Of a DNA stretch of 64,000 bases, positions 39,947 to 52,997 are shown one piece after another. Origin of the DNA: Meandrina meandrites. Its lineage: Eukaryota > Cnidaria > Anthozoa > Scleractinia > Meandrinidae. The notes beneath the pieces were generated by a model. It saw only the letters and a list, made by a program, of their open reading frames with translations, was not told the DNA's origin and searched no databases. How positions within the stretch are numbered: position 1 is the stretch's first letter; every line of letters starts with the position of its first letter. A program made the position numbers and the translations under genes. The stretch is from the NCBI GenBank assembly GCA_963693305.1, contig OY855905.1, positions 1,836,701 to 1,900,700 on the forward strand, written 5' to 3'.

Positions 39947-42900
39947 CCTCCGCAGTTAATATTACTATTGTAATATCGTGCAGCAAATTTTTCTTTTTTT
40001 TCTGATGATATTCAAAATTATGTGCCGACATTTACCATCAGTAAGTAAATAACTTTAATATCTTACCTGGCATGAACCAAGCTCTGCAGCCGCATTTGTT
40101 ATTGACGTATTTGGTCATTCCTTCCAGGAAACATTTGTTACGAGAATATTCCGGGAAATGGTCCAAACTTTTCCCGCTACAGTTGGTGCTAAAAGGTTCG
40201 CGAAGGTTTTTAAGCTGGGGAAACAGATAAATGTTAAGTTACATAGCACGAAGGAAAGGTCATTATAGGTTTTATACTCAAAAGCAAAGCAGTGCTTAAA
40301 ATTTGTCCTAGCCTGTCACATAACAATGATATAACAAACTTGCGACAAAAAAGTTGAAATTTTAACAAACGCTTTTACAGTGATTTTCAAGTTCTTGGTT
40401 AGCAAGTTTGTAATTGTTATCTTAACCATTTTTTTTTGTAGTTTTCTGTATTAGCTCTTTGATGTTTTCTTACTTTGGTGAATTGTTATGTTGAGAGTTC
40501 GTTCGAGTTGGAGATCGTTTGTTCATTACCAAAGATACAATGTTAAGACTGAAAGGCTTCAATGTGAATCTAATCTTATCGTAAACCACGACGGGATTAA
40601 AACTATCAGTGATGAGAATAGTTCAGTCTTCAAGATAACTCAACCTCGAAGAACTACCTACGAGTATTTCGTTTTATTGTACAATCAGAAAGGCATGAAC
40701 TATGCAAAAGATACCAAAAACGTCACGTTGCTTAGACACGGCGCGGGCCCGTGATTCTTGGTTACAAGGTACCACTCAGTAGGAAATTCTAAGTGGAATG
40801 GACTCGGGTAACCCGGAATGGGAAAGTTCCTCTATACCTCAAGATATGCAAGGGTGTAAAATATTCACCAGCCCTGTGGGTCACAACTGCAAGTGTTTTA
40901 CTCTTTACTCTGAGTGATAGAAGCAATGAGAGGGGAACTTTTACGGGTGTCTGCGACCATAGGACTGTCTTTAATTAAATTTCTAAGGTAACGTCGTTTA
41001 TCATTTTGTGTTATGCCCAAATAACGTCACTTCGCGAACATCGCTGAAGATTTCATAACTTTTAAACAAAAGGGATTATTTTCTACTTATAACCTTGAAA
41101 AAGCGTGCGGATTAATTTGACTCCAGAGAGTCCGTCAAAACAGCGGAAGACAAAAACATAACGACAGGTATTTTATAAACAAGTTAAGTAGCGCCAAAAC
41201 AATTTTTATTATAAGATTCGGGCTTGCAATAACTTTGAAAATTGAAGTAACGAATATCGTGCTCGGCTAATAACAAAAGAGAGATGTGCTAAATGTCAGA
41301 AAGATAGATTAATTTTTAGAAAAATCTTCGTGCCTATAAGTATCGCACCTTTTGCCATGTTAAACAGCGAGAATAAATTATCTTTGTTATGAGTTTTTTT
41401 CGTTTATTTTTCTTGTTGGGTTAAATATTACAAATAAGGACGGCCGCAAACGGGACAAAAGAATACGGATTTAAAATGTCTCTCTGGGGAAATAATTTTT
41501 TCGGAGAAGACACTTAAAAAAAAACACTCTTCGGGAAATTTTCGCATCTGGCGACAAAGAGTAGACCTAATATTTCGAAGGCAAGAGTCACTGCTAATTA
41601 ATGCATTCTTAAACGAATCTCTTTTATTCATTAATATGATGACTTGCATGGAAATATCAAGGCTATCAGCAGGGAATTCTAGATTTTTAAGATATTGAGC
41701 ATCAAAACAAGACGAACTCACACCGTGTAAAACTCATAAACCAAAATGAAAACTAAAACACATCGAATTAAAGTAGAATTTTAATATTTGACAAATCTAT
41801 ATTAAAAGAAAATCCTCGTCAATATAGAAAATCTCGTCAGGAACCGTCTAATTTGTATTTCGTCTAATTCCAATAAGTTTTGCAGTAGCGATTTTCCACA
41901 TCTTACAGCCTTGCACACAAATTCGGCAATAAACGAAAACATTACGGTGAAATAACTCTAAAAAACATCCGACAATTATCTGATTTCTTGACACAGATCT
42001 GATTTTCGCTGAATGTAATATCAACACAAAACCTTTAAGACAGAATGATTTGCTGCACTTACTGCGTTTTGCGATTAACGATTTCGCTAACGTTAAAGTA
42101 GATTTTAAAAGCCATATTGTTTTTTCGGAGCAATACAATCAGAGCTATATATTTAAGTGCATGCTTTCATTTGTAAAGAAAAAAGAAATTTGGGCTTAAA
42201 CTAATGCGATCTTAAGTAAAATTTCACTTAACAGTTTCATCAACAGAATACAACAGGATACGAGAAAATTGGTTATCTTAAAGTTATCTTTAAGTGCGAG
42301 ATAACATTTAGGTACCTGACAAGCAGGAAACTAAATCTGATGGTCAAAGGGAAAATTGTTTCTCACCAAACCTGCGGTGATGCGGCAAAAATTTACATGC
42401 AAAAAAATTTTGCCACAGATTGGGCTCTCGTAAAATTTTAATGTCTGCGGTGAAGCTATATTCGTCGAATGCGTCATTGAAAACAGAGACTTCGTTCGCA
42501 ATTTCTAGATGAAAGTTCGATCATAAATGTAAAAGCTCACTGCGATAAGGAAGATGCGATTCGTAAACAGGATCACGAAATCCTCACGTACATGAGAAAA
42601 TCCAGTTATGTAGCCGAAAGCCGACATTGACTCGCTACCTGTTACATTGTGTGACGAAAAAATACAAAACCGTCAAAACCAAAAGCGGGCTTTTAACAAT
42701 AAATTTACCATTCATTCGAATTTGATGATTTAATTTGTTTGCAGTGGACCAACCGATGCGAGGCGAAGGCAAAATAATTGCCCTTGTTCCAGCCTTCAAA
42801 ACACACAGCGTGCTATTAGATGCTTCATAACTAATGCTTCATTCGTAGTGATAACATATATCTAGGTTTCTATTCTCATCGTGTAGTTATTCCTTATCTT

Positions 42901-44503
42901 CACAAAGGGAAGTCATTCTAGACCGATCGAATTCACATCTCACTAATAAAAAAATAAAAATAACAGCGTGTCCAAAGAAACAGAGCGAAACGATCGTTTA
43001 TCAATGAAACGAGTTGCAACCGAGGAAACTGAAGCTTAAAAAAAACTGAAGCTTGTCGTTTGTATTAAACTCGGACTAATTCTCTGATTAAATTTTTTCT
43101 TTGCGTTGATGAAAAATGAATAAGTTGGTTGATTGTTTGATTAACACGCATAAACACAAGACGAAGATCTCCAGAAAGAAAGCAAAAAACCTTTCGTCTT
43201 CGAAAGAATCGTATTAAACACAACAGGACAAAAGCCTTTATTCATTCCAAATAAAAACAACGCATAATTCCTTCGCTTGCTATGGAATAACGACAAATTG
43301 CAAGCGGAAATCTTCCCCTAAAGAAGTTCTTCGCAGCATAATATAAAATCGCTCAAGCCTCGAATGTGAAATACCGCTTTGGGGAGTCTCGAATACAAAA
43401 CAAGACTACGTGAGTTTAACGATTAAAAACCTCAGAAACTCGTATAAAAAACTGACGGTGCTCGCACGCGAACTGTAGGGGTTTAGTGCAAGGCCAAAAC
43501 AAAACATCAGATCTTGAACTTAAACATGGTCGCAAAAAAGAAAGAAATAAACTAAAATTACCTTTTGCTTTTTCATATCAACGAAAGTCACATATCCCGG
43601 TGGAACGTGAAATCCCACTCTCTTCAAAGGCAGTTCGTCCTGTTGATGAAGAATAACTTTAACTCCACTACCACCATAAGTCTTGCCTTCTTCGAGAGGC
43701 TCCGTGTTCAACACCATGTGCACTCCGTACAACGAGCCGACATTGTCCGTGTCGATAAGAGGGCGACTACCAGCTCCCGAGTTTAACGTGTAACAAGTAT
43801 GACCGTCGGAAGATAGGAACAGAGTAAAGTTTTGACTATCGCACGGTACCGCTTTACCAGGCACAACACCTCGCTTTAAGGAACAAGAAATTAAAATGTC
43901 ATCTAAGATCGAGAAAGCTTCTTTGAGTACATCGTTCATTGTCGGTTCCGAATTCTGCCCCTTGGAATTCGGGCCAGTGCCATTATCGCGGCGTTGTTGC
44001 CACTGAAGGTTTGAATTACTCAGTATAGTTTTTCTAATGTCGCGCAGATCACAAACGGAAATTGCCGGAAGTCTTATTTTATCTGGGTAATCAACGGTAG
44101 CAAGTGTGCTAAACGGATATTCGAAATACTGCGTGATACTTTCTTTGACCTCCCTGAAAAACACTCCACCTGCTACAAGCAGTACGGTGACCCAGACTAT
44201 TTTGCGCCAAATCGACTTGGTGTCGAACACGTAGTGCAAACCATGCAAAGTGTTGTGCCGCAGATAGTATTCCCAGACGCGGTTAATCCGTCGTTGGCGT
44301 TCACTCTTAACGGTCTCGACGGATTCATCGCCTGATATACACGGCGCGTTTTCCTGTTCCTCCGCGTCGTCGTGTTGATGGGAGAATCCGTTGGGTAGCG
44401 GTTCTAACTCTTCCGCAACTTTATCGTGTTCGAAGGACGAAGCATCGTCAGCAATTTTCCTTCGACGCGATGGTGACTGGCAGGAACAAAATTTCGAAGT
44501 CAT
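36321..44503 (-). CDS. DEG/ENaC (ASIC/HyNaC-like) cation channel 2, 6 exons, 524 aa
   Basis: Exons on the minus strand are 44503-43562, 40214-40067, 38919-38854, 38051-37862, 37174-37083 and 36457-36321 (942, 148, 66, 190, 92 and 137 nt). GT-AG borders and phases close exactly on a TGA stop. Exons 2, 3 and 5 have the same lengths as in channel 1, and every phase is the same, so the genes are tandem paralogues. Visible motifs are HG at 87-88, TM1 near 101-116, then QYFEYPF, NLREPFSTNCSG opening exon 2, CMWPAWG in exon 3, GAS at 491-493 and TM2. The N-terminus is acidic and shorter than in channel 1 and lacks the CX2C in the same place. The C-terminal tail is longer and ends in a basic stretch. 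Ligand and subunit partners cannot be inferred; the two could co-assemble. Confidence 0.9.
37254..37425. mobile_element. Probable MITE in intron 4 of channel 2
   Basis: 'gagcgttttcactcacgtga' at the left is roughly mirrored by 'tcatgtgaataagctc' at the right, and 'gccatattggt' recurs in inverted arrangement inside. The unit is about 170 bp with imperfect arms. Confidence 0.5.
37697..37714. repeat. Run of 18 G in intron 4 of channel 2
   Basis: An A run passes straight into 18 consecutive G. On the coding strand this is poly-C. Confidence 0.85.
39896..39940. repeat. (GT)n-(G)n compound tract in intron 2 of channel 2
   Basis: About nine gt units pass into 27 consecutive G. The architecture is the same as the tract at 18983-19017 in channel 1, though in a non-equivalent intron. 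Confidence 0.88.
40215..43561. other. Intron 1 of channel 2, no nested gene seen
   Basis: 3.35 kb intron. Open frames at about 40488-40978 and elsewhere show no domain or conserved motif. No intact transposable element was found, unlike intron 1 of channel 1. Confidence 0.45.
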
Positions 44504-47500
44504 TTGCTCGCCGTCGAGTGCATTGCACTTTTACAACGCATTATTCACCTAGCTAGCATTGGAACTCTGTTTTCCCAGCGTGCTTGCCTGTGCTTGCGGC
44601 AGTGGCAAAAGTAAGAACAGGCAACCTCGTCAACTCAGAGCTTACAAACAACAAGGCACGGTGTGATGTGCCGCTAAAAATCAAGCCCAGCTTACGAAAC
44701 CGGAGATAACATCTTTGAAACGCTTCAAAATACAGACCATTTTTGATTGAGCGAAAATTACTTTTTTATCTCTACCACGTCACGGTTTACAGCTCAAACG
44801 TTTCACAATTTTCACCAAGACACCTGTCACTGCTCGGGAGAGCGGCTGCAATTCATTATTCAACAAGAAAACGCTATCTATTATAATTCCGAGACCGGCC
44901 ACTCACATCGCCGCGTCATTGTTCCCTCTCCAGTGTTGATAGAAGTATGTTAATTTTGCTACGCTGGAGGCGACACGGACTTTAACACGAAACACACAAT
45001 TCATTGCCTTTCACATAATGCTTTTATGACTTTCCCGAAGAAAGCCTTTTGAGCTTTTCAAAATACCTGGCGCGCGAAATGTTTCCGTGTAAGAGAATCT
45101 CCAGTCTTCTTATAAACAAAGCAAGTCTGCGTATAGACAGACTTCTAATTAGGCTAAGTACCGTCTAGTTCGCTACAAACATGCAAATCTCCTCGTATTT
45201 TCCCGCCTTAGCTTCTTTATCGATTTCAAATATATTTTTTCTAGTTAATCACAGCAGAACCTTTAGAAAAAAAAAGAGAACCCGTAAGATTTTATTAATT
45301 AAACGCCCTTCCACCTTTTCCACCTACGGCGTTTGCAATTCTGTTACCGTCGGTCATCTTAGTATTTTGTTTTCACAATTTGTGCGTGGGTTAGCTTTTT
45401 ATGAAAGCATTTTTCAACTTCGCAATAAATTGCATCGAAATTATCATCCTAAAACGGAAATATGATCGAAAAAGATTGATTCTTTAAGGGAAAAATGAAA
45501 TCATTCATTACGTGCTTAATCCAATAAGCAAAACTATAAATTTTAGTGTCTACCAAACACAAAACTCGAGTTCCGGCAAAATTGGAATTTCACACGAACA
45601 CAAAGAAGCATTCACACACAAATTGACGTTCATTGAATGAATATCCTGACTTTTCAAAGCAACGCGACAAACATTTCGCTAATTGGTTTCAGTGATTTCT
45701 CTCGGGATAACCGGGGACAGAAAAGAATCCGAAGTTGTTTTTGTGATAAGACCTTCAAACTACACTGCGGCTTACCGCGGCTATGCTCATTTGTCTTGAG
45801 ACCGAAAAAAAGAAGCCCTAAGGATGGCAACAAGGAACTTGAGACACCGAGCGAAGAGATAGGATGTCTCCATTGCCCCATGGGGTGAGCTAAATGAGAT
45901 TCCAGCCTGTATATTGACCGGTTTACAACAGGTATCCCATTGAAAGATCTTTTTATCGAACCTGCTTCGCATGGTTTGTTGGAAAAATAACAATAATAAA
46001 ACATGCAGTTTAAAAGAAAATAAAGACAAGACTGATTTGCAACCAAAGATGTTCTGAGGTCGAAGATTCGGTACTCCTCCATATAGATAGAAAGCTCGTA
46101 CAAGAGACACACAAAAAAACAAGCTCTATAAGACGTATGATTAATACAACATTAGCTTAACTCTGTCAAAATTCGTCGCTATCCAGAATTAAAGCATCAT
46201 ATTATGTGTGACAAGAAAATTGAAAAGTTTATAAGCAATTTGTGAAAACGACGACCAAAACAAAGATCACTTGATCGATGAATTTACGTTATTTTTGGCG
46301 CGGAAGGTGAAAAAATAGATTGAGTTGCGAAATATTCACCTGCGAATTGTTAATAACAATTTGGCGACCCCAGCAAGAAACTTCCTAACGGGCAACCTTG
46401 ATAACACAATGATAACACAGTTGAGAAAACAAGACCAAAGTAAACTCAAAATTTGAGTTTTCACGCGAAATCCACTTTCTCTCTCACTTTTACAAGTTTT
46501 CCCCCCAAAAACGGATACATTAAGGGCCTGCGAAAAATTTGGCAGAATTCGTCGAAGTGTTTCAGTACATTGAAAAAAGGAATTAACATTGAAGAAAACA
46601 ATTTTCAAAATAAAACATTAACCTTGCTTATCACCTATGTAACTAAGCAATTTTATTCCGCAGGAGTTATGTGGTGATTATCACTTTTACTGCCAACGAT
46701 GATAGAATAAAGACAAAGGTATTCTAATAACACTCAAAATGAAATTTTCAGCGCTATTTTAGCATCACAAAACAACCGTTTCTGTTGACAACATTATAAC
46801 TTTGAACATTCCCTTAATTATTGTGAGTTGTGGTTTGTGTTTTTGGCGGACGTCAAGTAAAAAATGTACGAACGTGATATGTACCCAAGTGTACCAAACT
46901 TTCCCTTAGAGGTATTCAACGTAGCCAGATCAAATTACGGGTCATTGAATACAACATTAAACGAAGCTCACCCACGGTGACGATATTGGGCGATTTTAAA
47001 ACGGGAATTGTCATGTAGCTACCACAAAGTAACTAGGGGTCATATTGGCACAGTAAAAACGGGAAGTGTACCACGCGTGCACACAACATCAACATGGCCG
47101 TAAAGAAAACGTGAAAATTTTCCCGGATTATTAATAAATCACGGCAGAAAACTCGCTTTTTTAGAATTTAGTTATTTTCCCTAGATATTTTACATTTGTT
47201 TAATCTTAATAGGGGACCCCACTGTAAACCACTCTGTGACGTATGGCTTCCTCATTAAAGATTATTTCTCTCTTGTAATTAATCAGAGTACGAATACACA
47301 GTAGTAAATCGATGACAAGGAAGAAATTATTTAACCACGGTTAATTGATATCAAGGTATTAAATGTTTCATGACGGCAGTAAATTGATATCACAGTAGAG
47401 GATATTTAATCGCAGTAGAAAATGTTTAGTTAGTTGTTTTCAAGGTACGGAATATTTAATCCCGGTAGTTAATTGATATCAATGTAATGTATATTTTTAC

Positions 47501-47505
47501 ACCAC
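44504..47505. other. Upstream of channel 2, no gene seen
   Basis: The first few hundred bases presumably contain the promoter of channel gene 2, but no element is identifiable. At 47330-47490 'aattgatatca' recurs about three times in a weak degenerate repeat. Nothing else could be supported. Confidence 0.4.
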
Positions 47506-47509
47506 AGTA

Positions 47510-48300
47510 TCTGGTGACAAAGTTGAAGCCATTGTGCAAGCACCAAGACCAAAGGCCCAATGATAGCTGTGAAGCTTCCTTGGTTTGGCACAATATTGTT
47601 CAAGGTTCATTCCAAGCTTCGCGATCATTACCAGCCCAGTGTGGGATCAGACCAAATCATATGCCAAATAAAAACGCGGCACTGCGGGAGAAAAGGCGTT
47701 CCAAGCAGTTAAAATGTAGCTACTGACGCAGGCACCAGTCGTGACATTCTTCAAACAAAGAGCAGAGACCCGTGTCACCACAGATGCCTCACCAGTAGGT
47801 ATCGAAGCTGTCTTCGAACAAAAGCAACAGGATGGCCCGTACAGACCTGCACACTGACATTGCTAGCCGAAACCTAACTCCACCAGAAAACAAATATTGT
47901 CAGTTTGAGAGTAAGGCACTGGCAGTAAAGTGGGCTGTGAAAAGTTCTTCCTGTACATCCGTGGAAATAAATTCGAAATTATAAGCCCCTGGTAACTGTT
48001 TTTGGACCATATTCAAAACCACCTTCAATTGGAAGATGGGTGTTATACATGCAGCAGTTCAAGTATACCATCAGACACATCCCTCGCAGAGAAAACGCCG
48101 ATGACGCATTGAGCAGATTGCTAGCAGATAGTGCTCCTGAGGCAGCCATCAAGCAGACAGAAGAATATGAACGCAACATAGTTGCTGATGCCATACCTGC
48201 AGCATTAGTACCTCACCATGTAAAGAGAGAATCAGAGCGAGACCCTACCCTGCAACTGGAACAACCTACAATGCCGTTAGAGATGAACTCTGGATAATAG
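47510..48300 (+). pseudogene. Decayed gypsy Pol: RT end and RNase H, 5' of a nested LINE
   Basis: Scattered frames read FLGLAQYCSRFIPSFA at about 47578 (RT connection region). TTDASPVGIEAVFEQKQQ follows at about 47773 (RNase H start), then ENKYCQFESKALAVKWAV, and the tether TIRHIPRRENADDALSRLL at about 48068-48125. Several frameshifts and stops separate the pieces. The remainder of the same element continues at 51010 after an unrelated insertion. Confidence 0.75.
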
Positions 48301-48589
48301 GACCGTTCGTCATGTAGTCACTGGTCTTCCAGGTTGAGGATTCGGTGTGCGGCTAATCCCCGCACCCGATAAAAATATTTGATTACGGAAACCGAAAAGA
48401 AGATTGAGAATGAATGGAATACCGAATAGATGCATTGTGTCTATAGTACAGGCAACAAATGCAAGAAATTGGTGTTGTTCTTATAATATTTCGATATAAT
48501 TCTATATCATCTTCAGACTAAGGTGACAAACAGCTTAGATTTAAATACTAGTGGATGGTACATAAGCATTAATATGCACGTGAAAATCC

Positions 48590-50580
48590 AAAACAAAGAA
48601 CGACATTGTCAAGAGAAAGGATGGTGCTGTGAGAGCATCTTGTACTTGGGAGCAGAAGAGGAGCACCATAGAGGAGTAGGGCTTATTCTGAAGAGGGAAG
48701 TAAGAAGAACACTGTTGAAGTTGAACCCTGTCAACGAAAGAATCATGACTGCACGCTTCAACTCACTTCAATGCTTTGCAAAACTCACGGTCATCCAAGT
48801 GTACGCGCCCACCAATGATGCAGAGGACGAATCCAAGGAAGAATTTTATGAGCAGCTGCAGTGGGAGGTAGAAGCAACACTCAGACATGATGTACTAATT
48901 GTGATGGGGCACTTGAATGCCAAAATCGGAGAGGACAATGAAGAATGAGAACAGAGACAGGCTGGCGAAGTTCTGTGACAACAATGATTTGGTGATTGAA
49001 GGCTCTCTATTCAAGCATAGAGACATTCATAAGATCACGTACACCTCCCCGAATGCAAGACATCAGAATAAAATCGACCATATCATCATCAATGGTAGGT
49101 ACAGAGGTACACTGATGGGCACCCGAGAAATGAGAGGGGCTGATGCCAACTCAGACCATCACATGGTGATGGGAAAGGTTAGGCTGAAGCTAAGCAGCAC
49201 AAAGCACAAAGTAAGGAGAGGGTCATCTTCGACACCACAAAGCTTCGAGGTCTCTGTGTCAAAGAAGTATTTCGGCTGGAAGTGAGCAACCGATTCCAGG
49301 TGTTGGCGACAGATGACGTCCGAAGACGTTGAAGAGAGATGGGGACAATTCAAGGAGGTCTACAACGAGAGTGCAGTGAAGAATGGATCACTGGAGAGAG
49401 CTACAGGAAGATCGAAGAGCGACGAAGTTTAAAGGAGAAGATAGGAAGTGCACGGTCTGCCCACCTGAAGGAGAGAGCCACTGTTGCATATGCATTGAAG
49501 GACAAGGAGGTGAAAGCCAGCGTCTGGGCAGACAAGCGGAGAAGGCTGAACAACGTAGAAGATGCTGAAACGGCAGCCACAAACAACTGTAGCGGTAAAC
49601 TGTACCAGCTCACTAGAAAGATAGCTGGACAAGCAAGGAGCATGACTACCATCAAACACAAAGAAGGCAAGCGAGGAACACTTTGAGGGAGTTCTGAATG
49701 TCAGAAATGCCAGAAATGGATCAAGCACCTGAAGTCATCACAAACATTGACACTGGTGGCATCTCAATTGCTGAGATCAAGAGAGCTATCCACCGTCCGA
49801 AGAATGGCACGAGTCCGGGGATGGATACTATCAGTGCTGAGATGCTAAAATGCTCTGAGGATGATGCTAAGAAGCAACTCCATCTGGAAAGCACAATGTG
49901 TACCAGAGGACTGGAAGAAGTCATCCATACTGAAAGCGCCGGGGAAAGGGGACCTCACTCAGTGTGATAACTATTGCAGTATATCCCTACTCTCCGTACC
50001 AGGAAAAATCCTATGCAGGGTCCTCATTGACAGAGTAAAGAGTGGTGTGGACGAGATAATTAGATAGATGATTTCGATCTGGAAGGGGTACCCAAGCACC
50101 GGTGTACATTAACTTTGTTGACTTTTCAAAAGCTTTTGACTGCATCACCAGAGAGCGTCTTTGGGACGTTATGGGGCAGTATGGCATCCCTGATATCTTT
50201 ATCAGGACTTTTAAAACACTTAAACATCAGAGCTCAAGCTGTGTTGCAGAAGGTAAAAAGTATTCTAGCTGGTTTAAAGTGAAGAGCGGTGTGCAGCAGG
50301 ATGTGTGATGTGTGGCTTCATCTTTGTCTTGAGCGGGCTGGGTCATGCGGTACACAAACAACAGGAAAAGAAGACCTGGACTATGCGGAGGATGTTGCCC
50401 TGATCTCAAGCAGATTTGCCGATCTCCAGGAGAAGACTGATAGACTAGTAGCCACTAAAGAAACACTAAAGAAACAGGAAGTTTTAATAAAAGACGCTAC
50501 AAGTTCCATTAAAGTTATTCTTTGGGAATCCTACGTCAACACCAACACGCTAAATTTAACTGATCTTTTAAGAACCTTAA
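48590..50580 (+). pseudogene. Decayed RTE-like non-LTR retrotransposon
   Basis: Pieces in shifting frames include an AP-endonuclease part (HHRGVGLILKREV, VIQVYAPTNDAE, the HLNAKIG loop, then NKIDHIIING and the DANSDHH catalytic motif). A reverse transcriptase part has INFVDFSKAFDCITRERLW, GVQQ and a YAEDV box near 50380. That box should read as an (F/Y)ADD catalytic pair, so the key residue is altered. At least five frame breaks are visible. The RTE-like clade is judged from motif style and is an inference. Confidence 0.75.
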
Positions 50581-51009
50581 AGTAAAAAAAATAATTTTCC
50601 ACAGCAAAACTTACTTTCTCGCAGCAAACTTACTTTCGGCTTCGGGTCTCTCTCTGTCTACAGTTTCCCGCTATTAAAGATCCAAGAGCTTGGTATCATA
50701 CTACGATCCAAGTATTTGTGTAGACTAAAAAATCGTTGCTACGATCCAAGGTGGCGGAAGAGAAAAATTTCGTGTAAGTTTGACTGATTTGATTTTACAG
50801 TTGCTAATTGTATTAAGTCTATTCTGTCAGGACACAGATATAAAATTAACACAGGAAAACTAGGTGTATGGTGTAAAGGAACGGCTGAAAATTGTACTCA
50901 TTATGTAAACAAGTTAACCGGGTAGGTATAAACATAAACAAACAAGCAGTATATTCAAAGATTTAAATCAATGATCTCGGACTAGCTTCAGGAAAACAGA
51001 CGCGCAACA

Positions 51010-51445
51010 TGTAATGAAGTCCATGGAGGCTATCGTCACAACGCATGGCCTATCAGAGACTGTCTGTAGTGATAAGCGTGACAAGCTCCCGAAAGTCCAA
51101 ATCACCATGGATCGAGCCACAGAATCGCAGTGGCAACTGCTCTTAGAAGAGAGGGACGCTCGGGCTAAACTTAGACGGAAGGAGTATGCAGACAGAACAT
51201 GTGCTTCCAGATTCAGCTACATTGAAGAGGGTGATCAAGTTCTATTGAAACAGGCTCGAGAGAACAAACTGCTAGCCATTTATGAGCCTGACCCATACAA
51301 GGTTGTTCACAAAGATGGAAAGGCTGTCATACTAAAAGATACCGATGGGAGCAGTAAGTTGCAGAACATAGCCCACATGAAGAAATTCACTACACCTGAA
51401 ACAGCCCAAGAAGAGGACCTCGTGCAGGCAACAGAACAACCCTAA
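51010..51445 (+). pseudogene. Decayed gypsy Pol: integrase C-terminus, 3' of the nested LINE
   Basis: A single open frame carries MEAIVTTHGLSETVCSD (integrase core relic), RAKLRRKEYADR, then GDQVLLKQARENKL and PDPYKVVHKDG, the usual C-terminal integrase segment. The intact element at 22200-22330 (-) has an equivalent GDKVLLRQEKENKL segment. This is the continuation of the 47510-48300 relic. Confidence 0.75.
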
Positions 51446-51725
51446 GAGCCTGAAGAGGTACAACAAGCTCATCCGACGACAGCTGCAAGCAAACCAGCAG
51501 CAGCAGTGCAATAGTCCACACCCAACCCAGTTGGCGTTCAGTTGCTTCACATCCTGCGCACTCTAGGCGACCACCCAGCTGGGTACAAGACTGTGTATAC
51601 ACTTAGTTTTAGAATGTGCAAGAGACGTTGAAAGACAGACTGTTCGCTTGTTTTCAAAACTTCTATTAGGTTTGCAATGTTGATGATTTCGTTTTTTTAG
51701 TGCTAACACTTGTAATAACTTAGGG

Positions 51726-51880
51726 GGAGATGTAGTGTGTTGGGTCTTACCAGAAGTCACGTGAACTGATACAATTATGGGATGGCTAGTAGAAAGCATG
51801 TGGTTCTAAGATGGAGTAAGATTAAATCCTGTTTGTGTGCGAGTCGTTCTCATTATTTTGAACCGAAACTAGCATAAATT
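51726..51880 (+). repeat. Probable 3' LTR of the decayed gypsy element
   Basis: A purine tract 'ttagggggaga' (51721-51731) precedes 'tgtagtgtgttgggtctta', similar in its first bases to the intact LTR start 'tgtagtgg'. The far end is not clear and no matching 5' LTR was found within the window. Confidence 0.4.
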
Positions 51881-51889
51881 CAAGACGAT

Positions 51890-52430
51890 GATAGGACAAC
51901 AAAAGAACAACAACTTCTGAGAGACGTAAGAGAAAATTGCAAGAACTTCACTGGCATAATTTTCGAGCATGGATACACTGGTGTAGTGCACAAATACTAC
52001 GTTGACGAAATTTTGAGACCTCCGAAAGTGAGCCTTGTTAATCGCCGGTCATTGCACATGAAAGAATTCCTTATGGGAATGTCTGCCTATTGATTGGCAG
52101 AGTTGATACAGAGTCACTCATGTGTGTGCCAGCAACTGTTTGTTAGTGGAAACTTAAAGGAGCAGCTGACACCTGACGCCAACTACTTGTTCTCCCTGAT
52201 GGATCCATAGTACTCACCAGTCGGGTCTTCGAGAAGACAAATTGAGGAAGATGTAATGGATCATTTCCAAGACTGCCTAAATTTGTTTGAACATGGGAGT
52301 ATTGTGGGTCACTCTGCAGCAGTTGCATGGAATGTTTAAGATGTCAATCTTGACAGCAAAATTCCAGAAGGAGCAGAAGCATTTGAAAATCCTGATTTGA
52401 CAGTTGCAGGAGCATGGGATGGTTAACTGG
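51890..52430 (+). pseudogene. Unassigned decaying coding fragment
   Basis: A 65-codon open stretch from about 51898 (including KNFTGIIFEHGYTGVVHKYY) ends in a stop. Further coding-like pieces follow in other frames (DANYLFSLMDP, EEDVMDHFQDCLNLFEHGS). The runs look protein-like but belong to no family I recognise. Given the setting it is probably another transposon relic. Confidence 0.3.
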
Positions 52431-52997
52431 ACAAAAACAGTCAAAAGTTTAAGGTGACTGTTTATTTTAACCATGGTCCTAACTACACAATATGTTTGTT
52501 TGAAATCTCATTGTTGCTATTAATTACGTTCTAAGAACTTACCCCTCCCTCTTTCAGTGACTTTGTTGTCTGCGCACGTGGGATTTTTGCAGCTGGCCAA
52601 TCGCGGCCCGGGACATGCTCGTGCGTAGGCTGACGTGATTATTGTGTGATTTCCCGGAATTGTCGCTTCGCCTTTTTGTATTTTTCTTAGAATTTTGATG
52701 CGGGAATTATTCGCTTTTGTTTCGGAATTCCCTTGTAGGCCAGCTTTTATTTACATGTGTTTATTGCTCTGGAATGCAGTAAAGCGTTGAGTTTTGAGTC
52801 TACAATCAAGGGTAATTTCTATCAATGTTTTCCTATTATAGGAGCATGTGGCAAAGAGACAACCATTCGTGTAGTACACGAGCTCTTTTGATGAGTTCAA
52901 AGGGCACTTTATCCTTGCTTTTTGTAAAGGACAAGCATTTGCTAAACCTTAGGTATTGATAGTATTACTGACTCAATATTATCAACAGGTCATTTTT

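Noticed and set aside
40488..40978. Open frames inside intron 1 of channel 2
   Set aside because: No motif or splice support; treated as intronic noise.
45654..46122. 111- and 152-codon minus-strand open frames
   Set aside because: No domain, no conserved motif and overlapping frames on both strands; not distinguishable from chance.
52550..52802. Possible solo LTR ending 'gagtctaca' with an internal 'gcagtaaagcg' signal
   Set aside because: The left end and a target-site duplication could not be found, so it was not listed as a feature.
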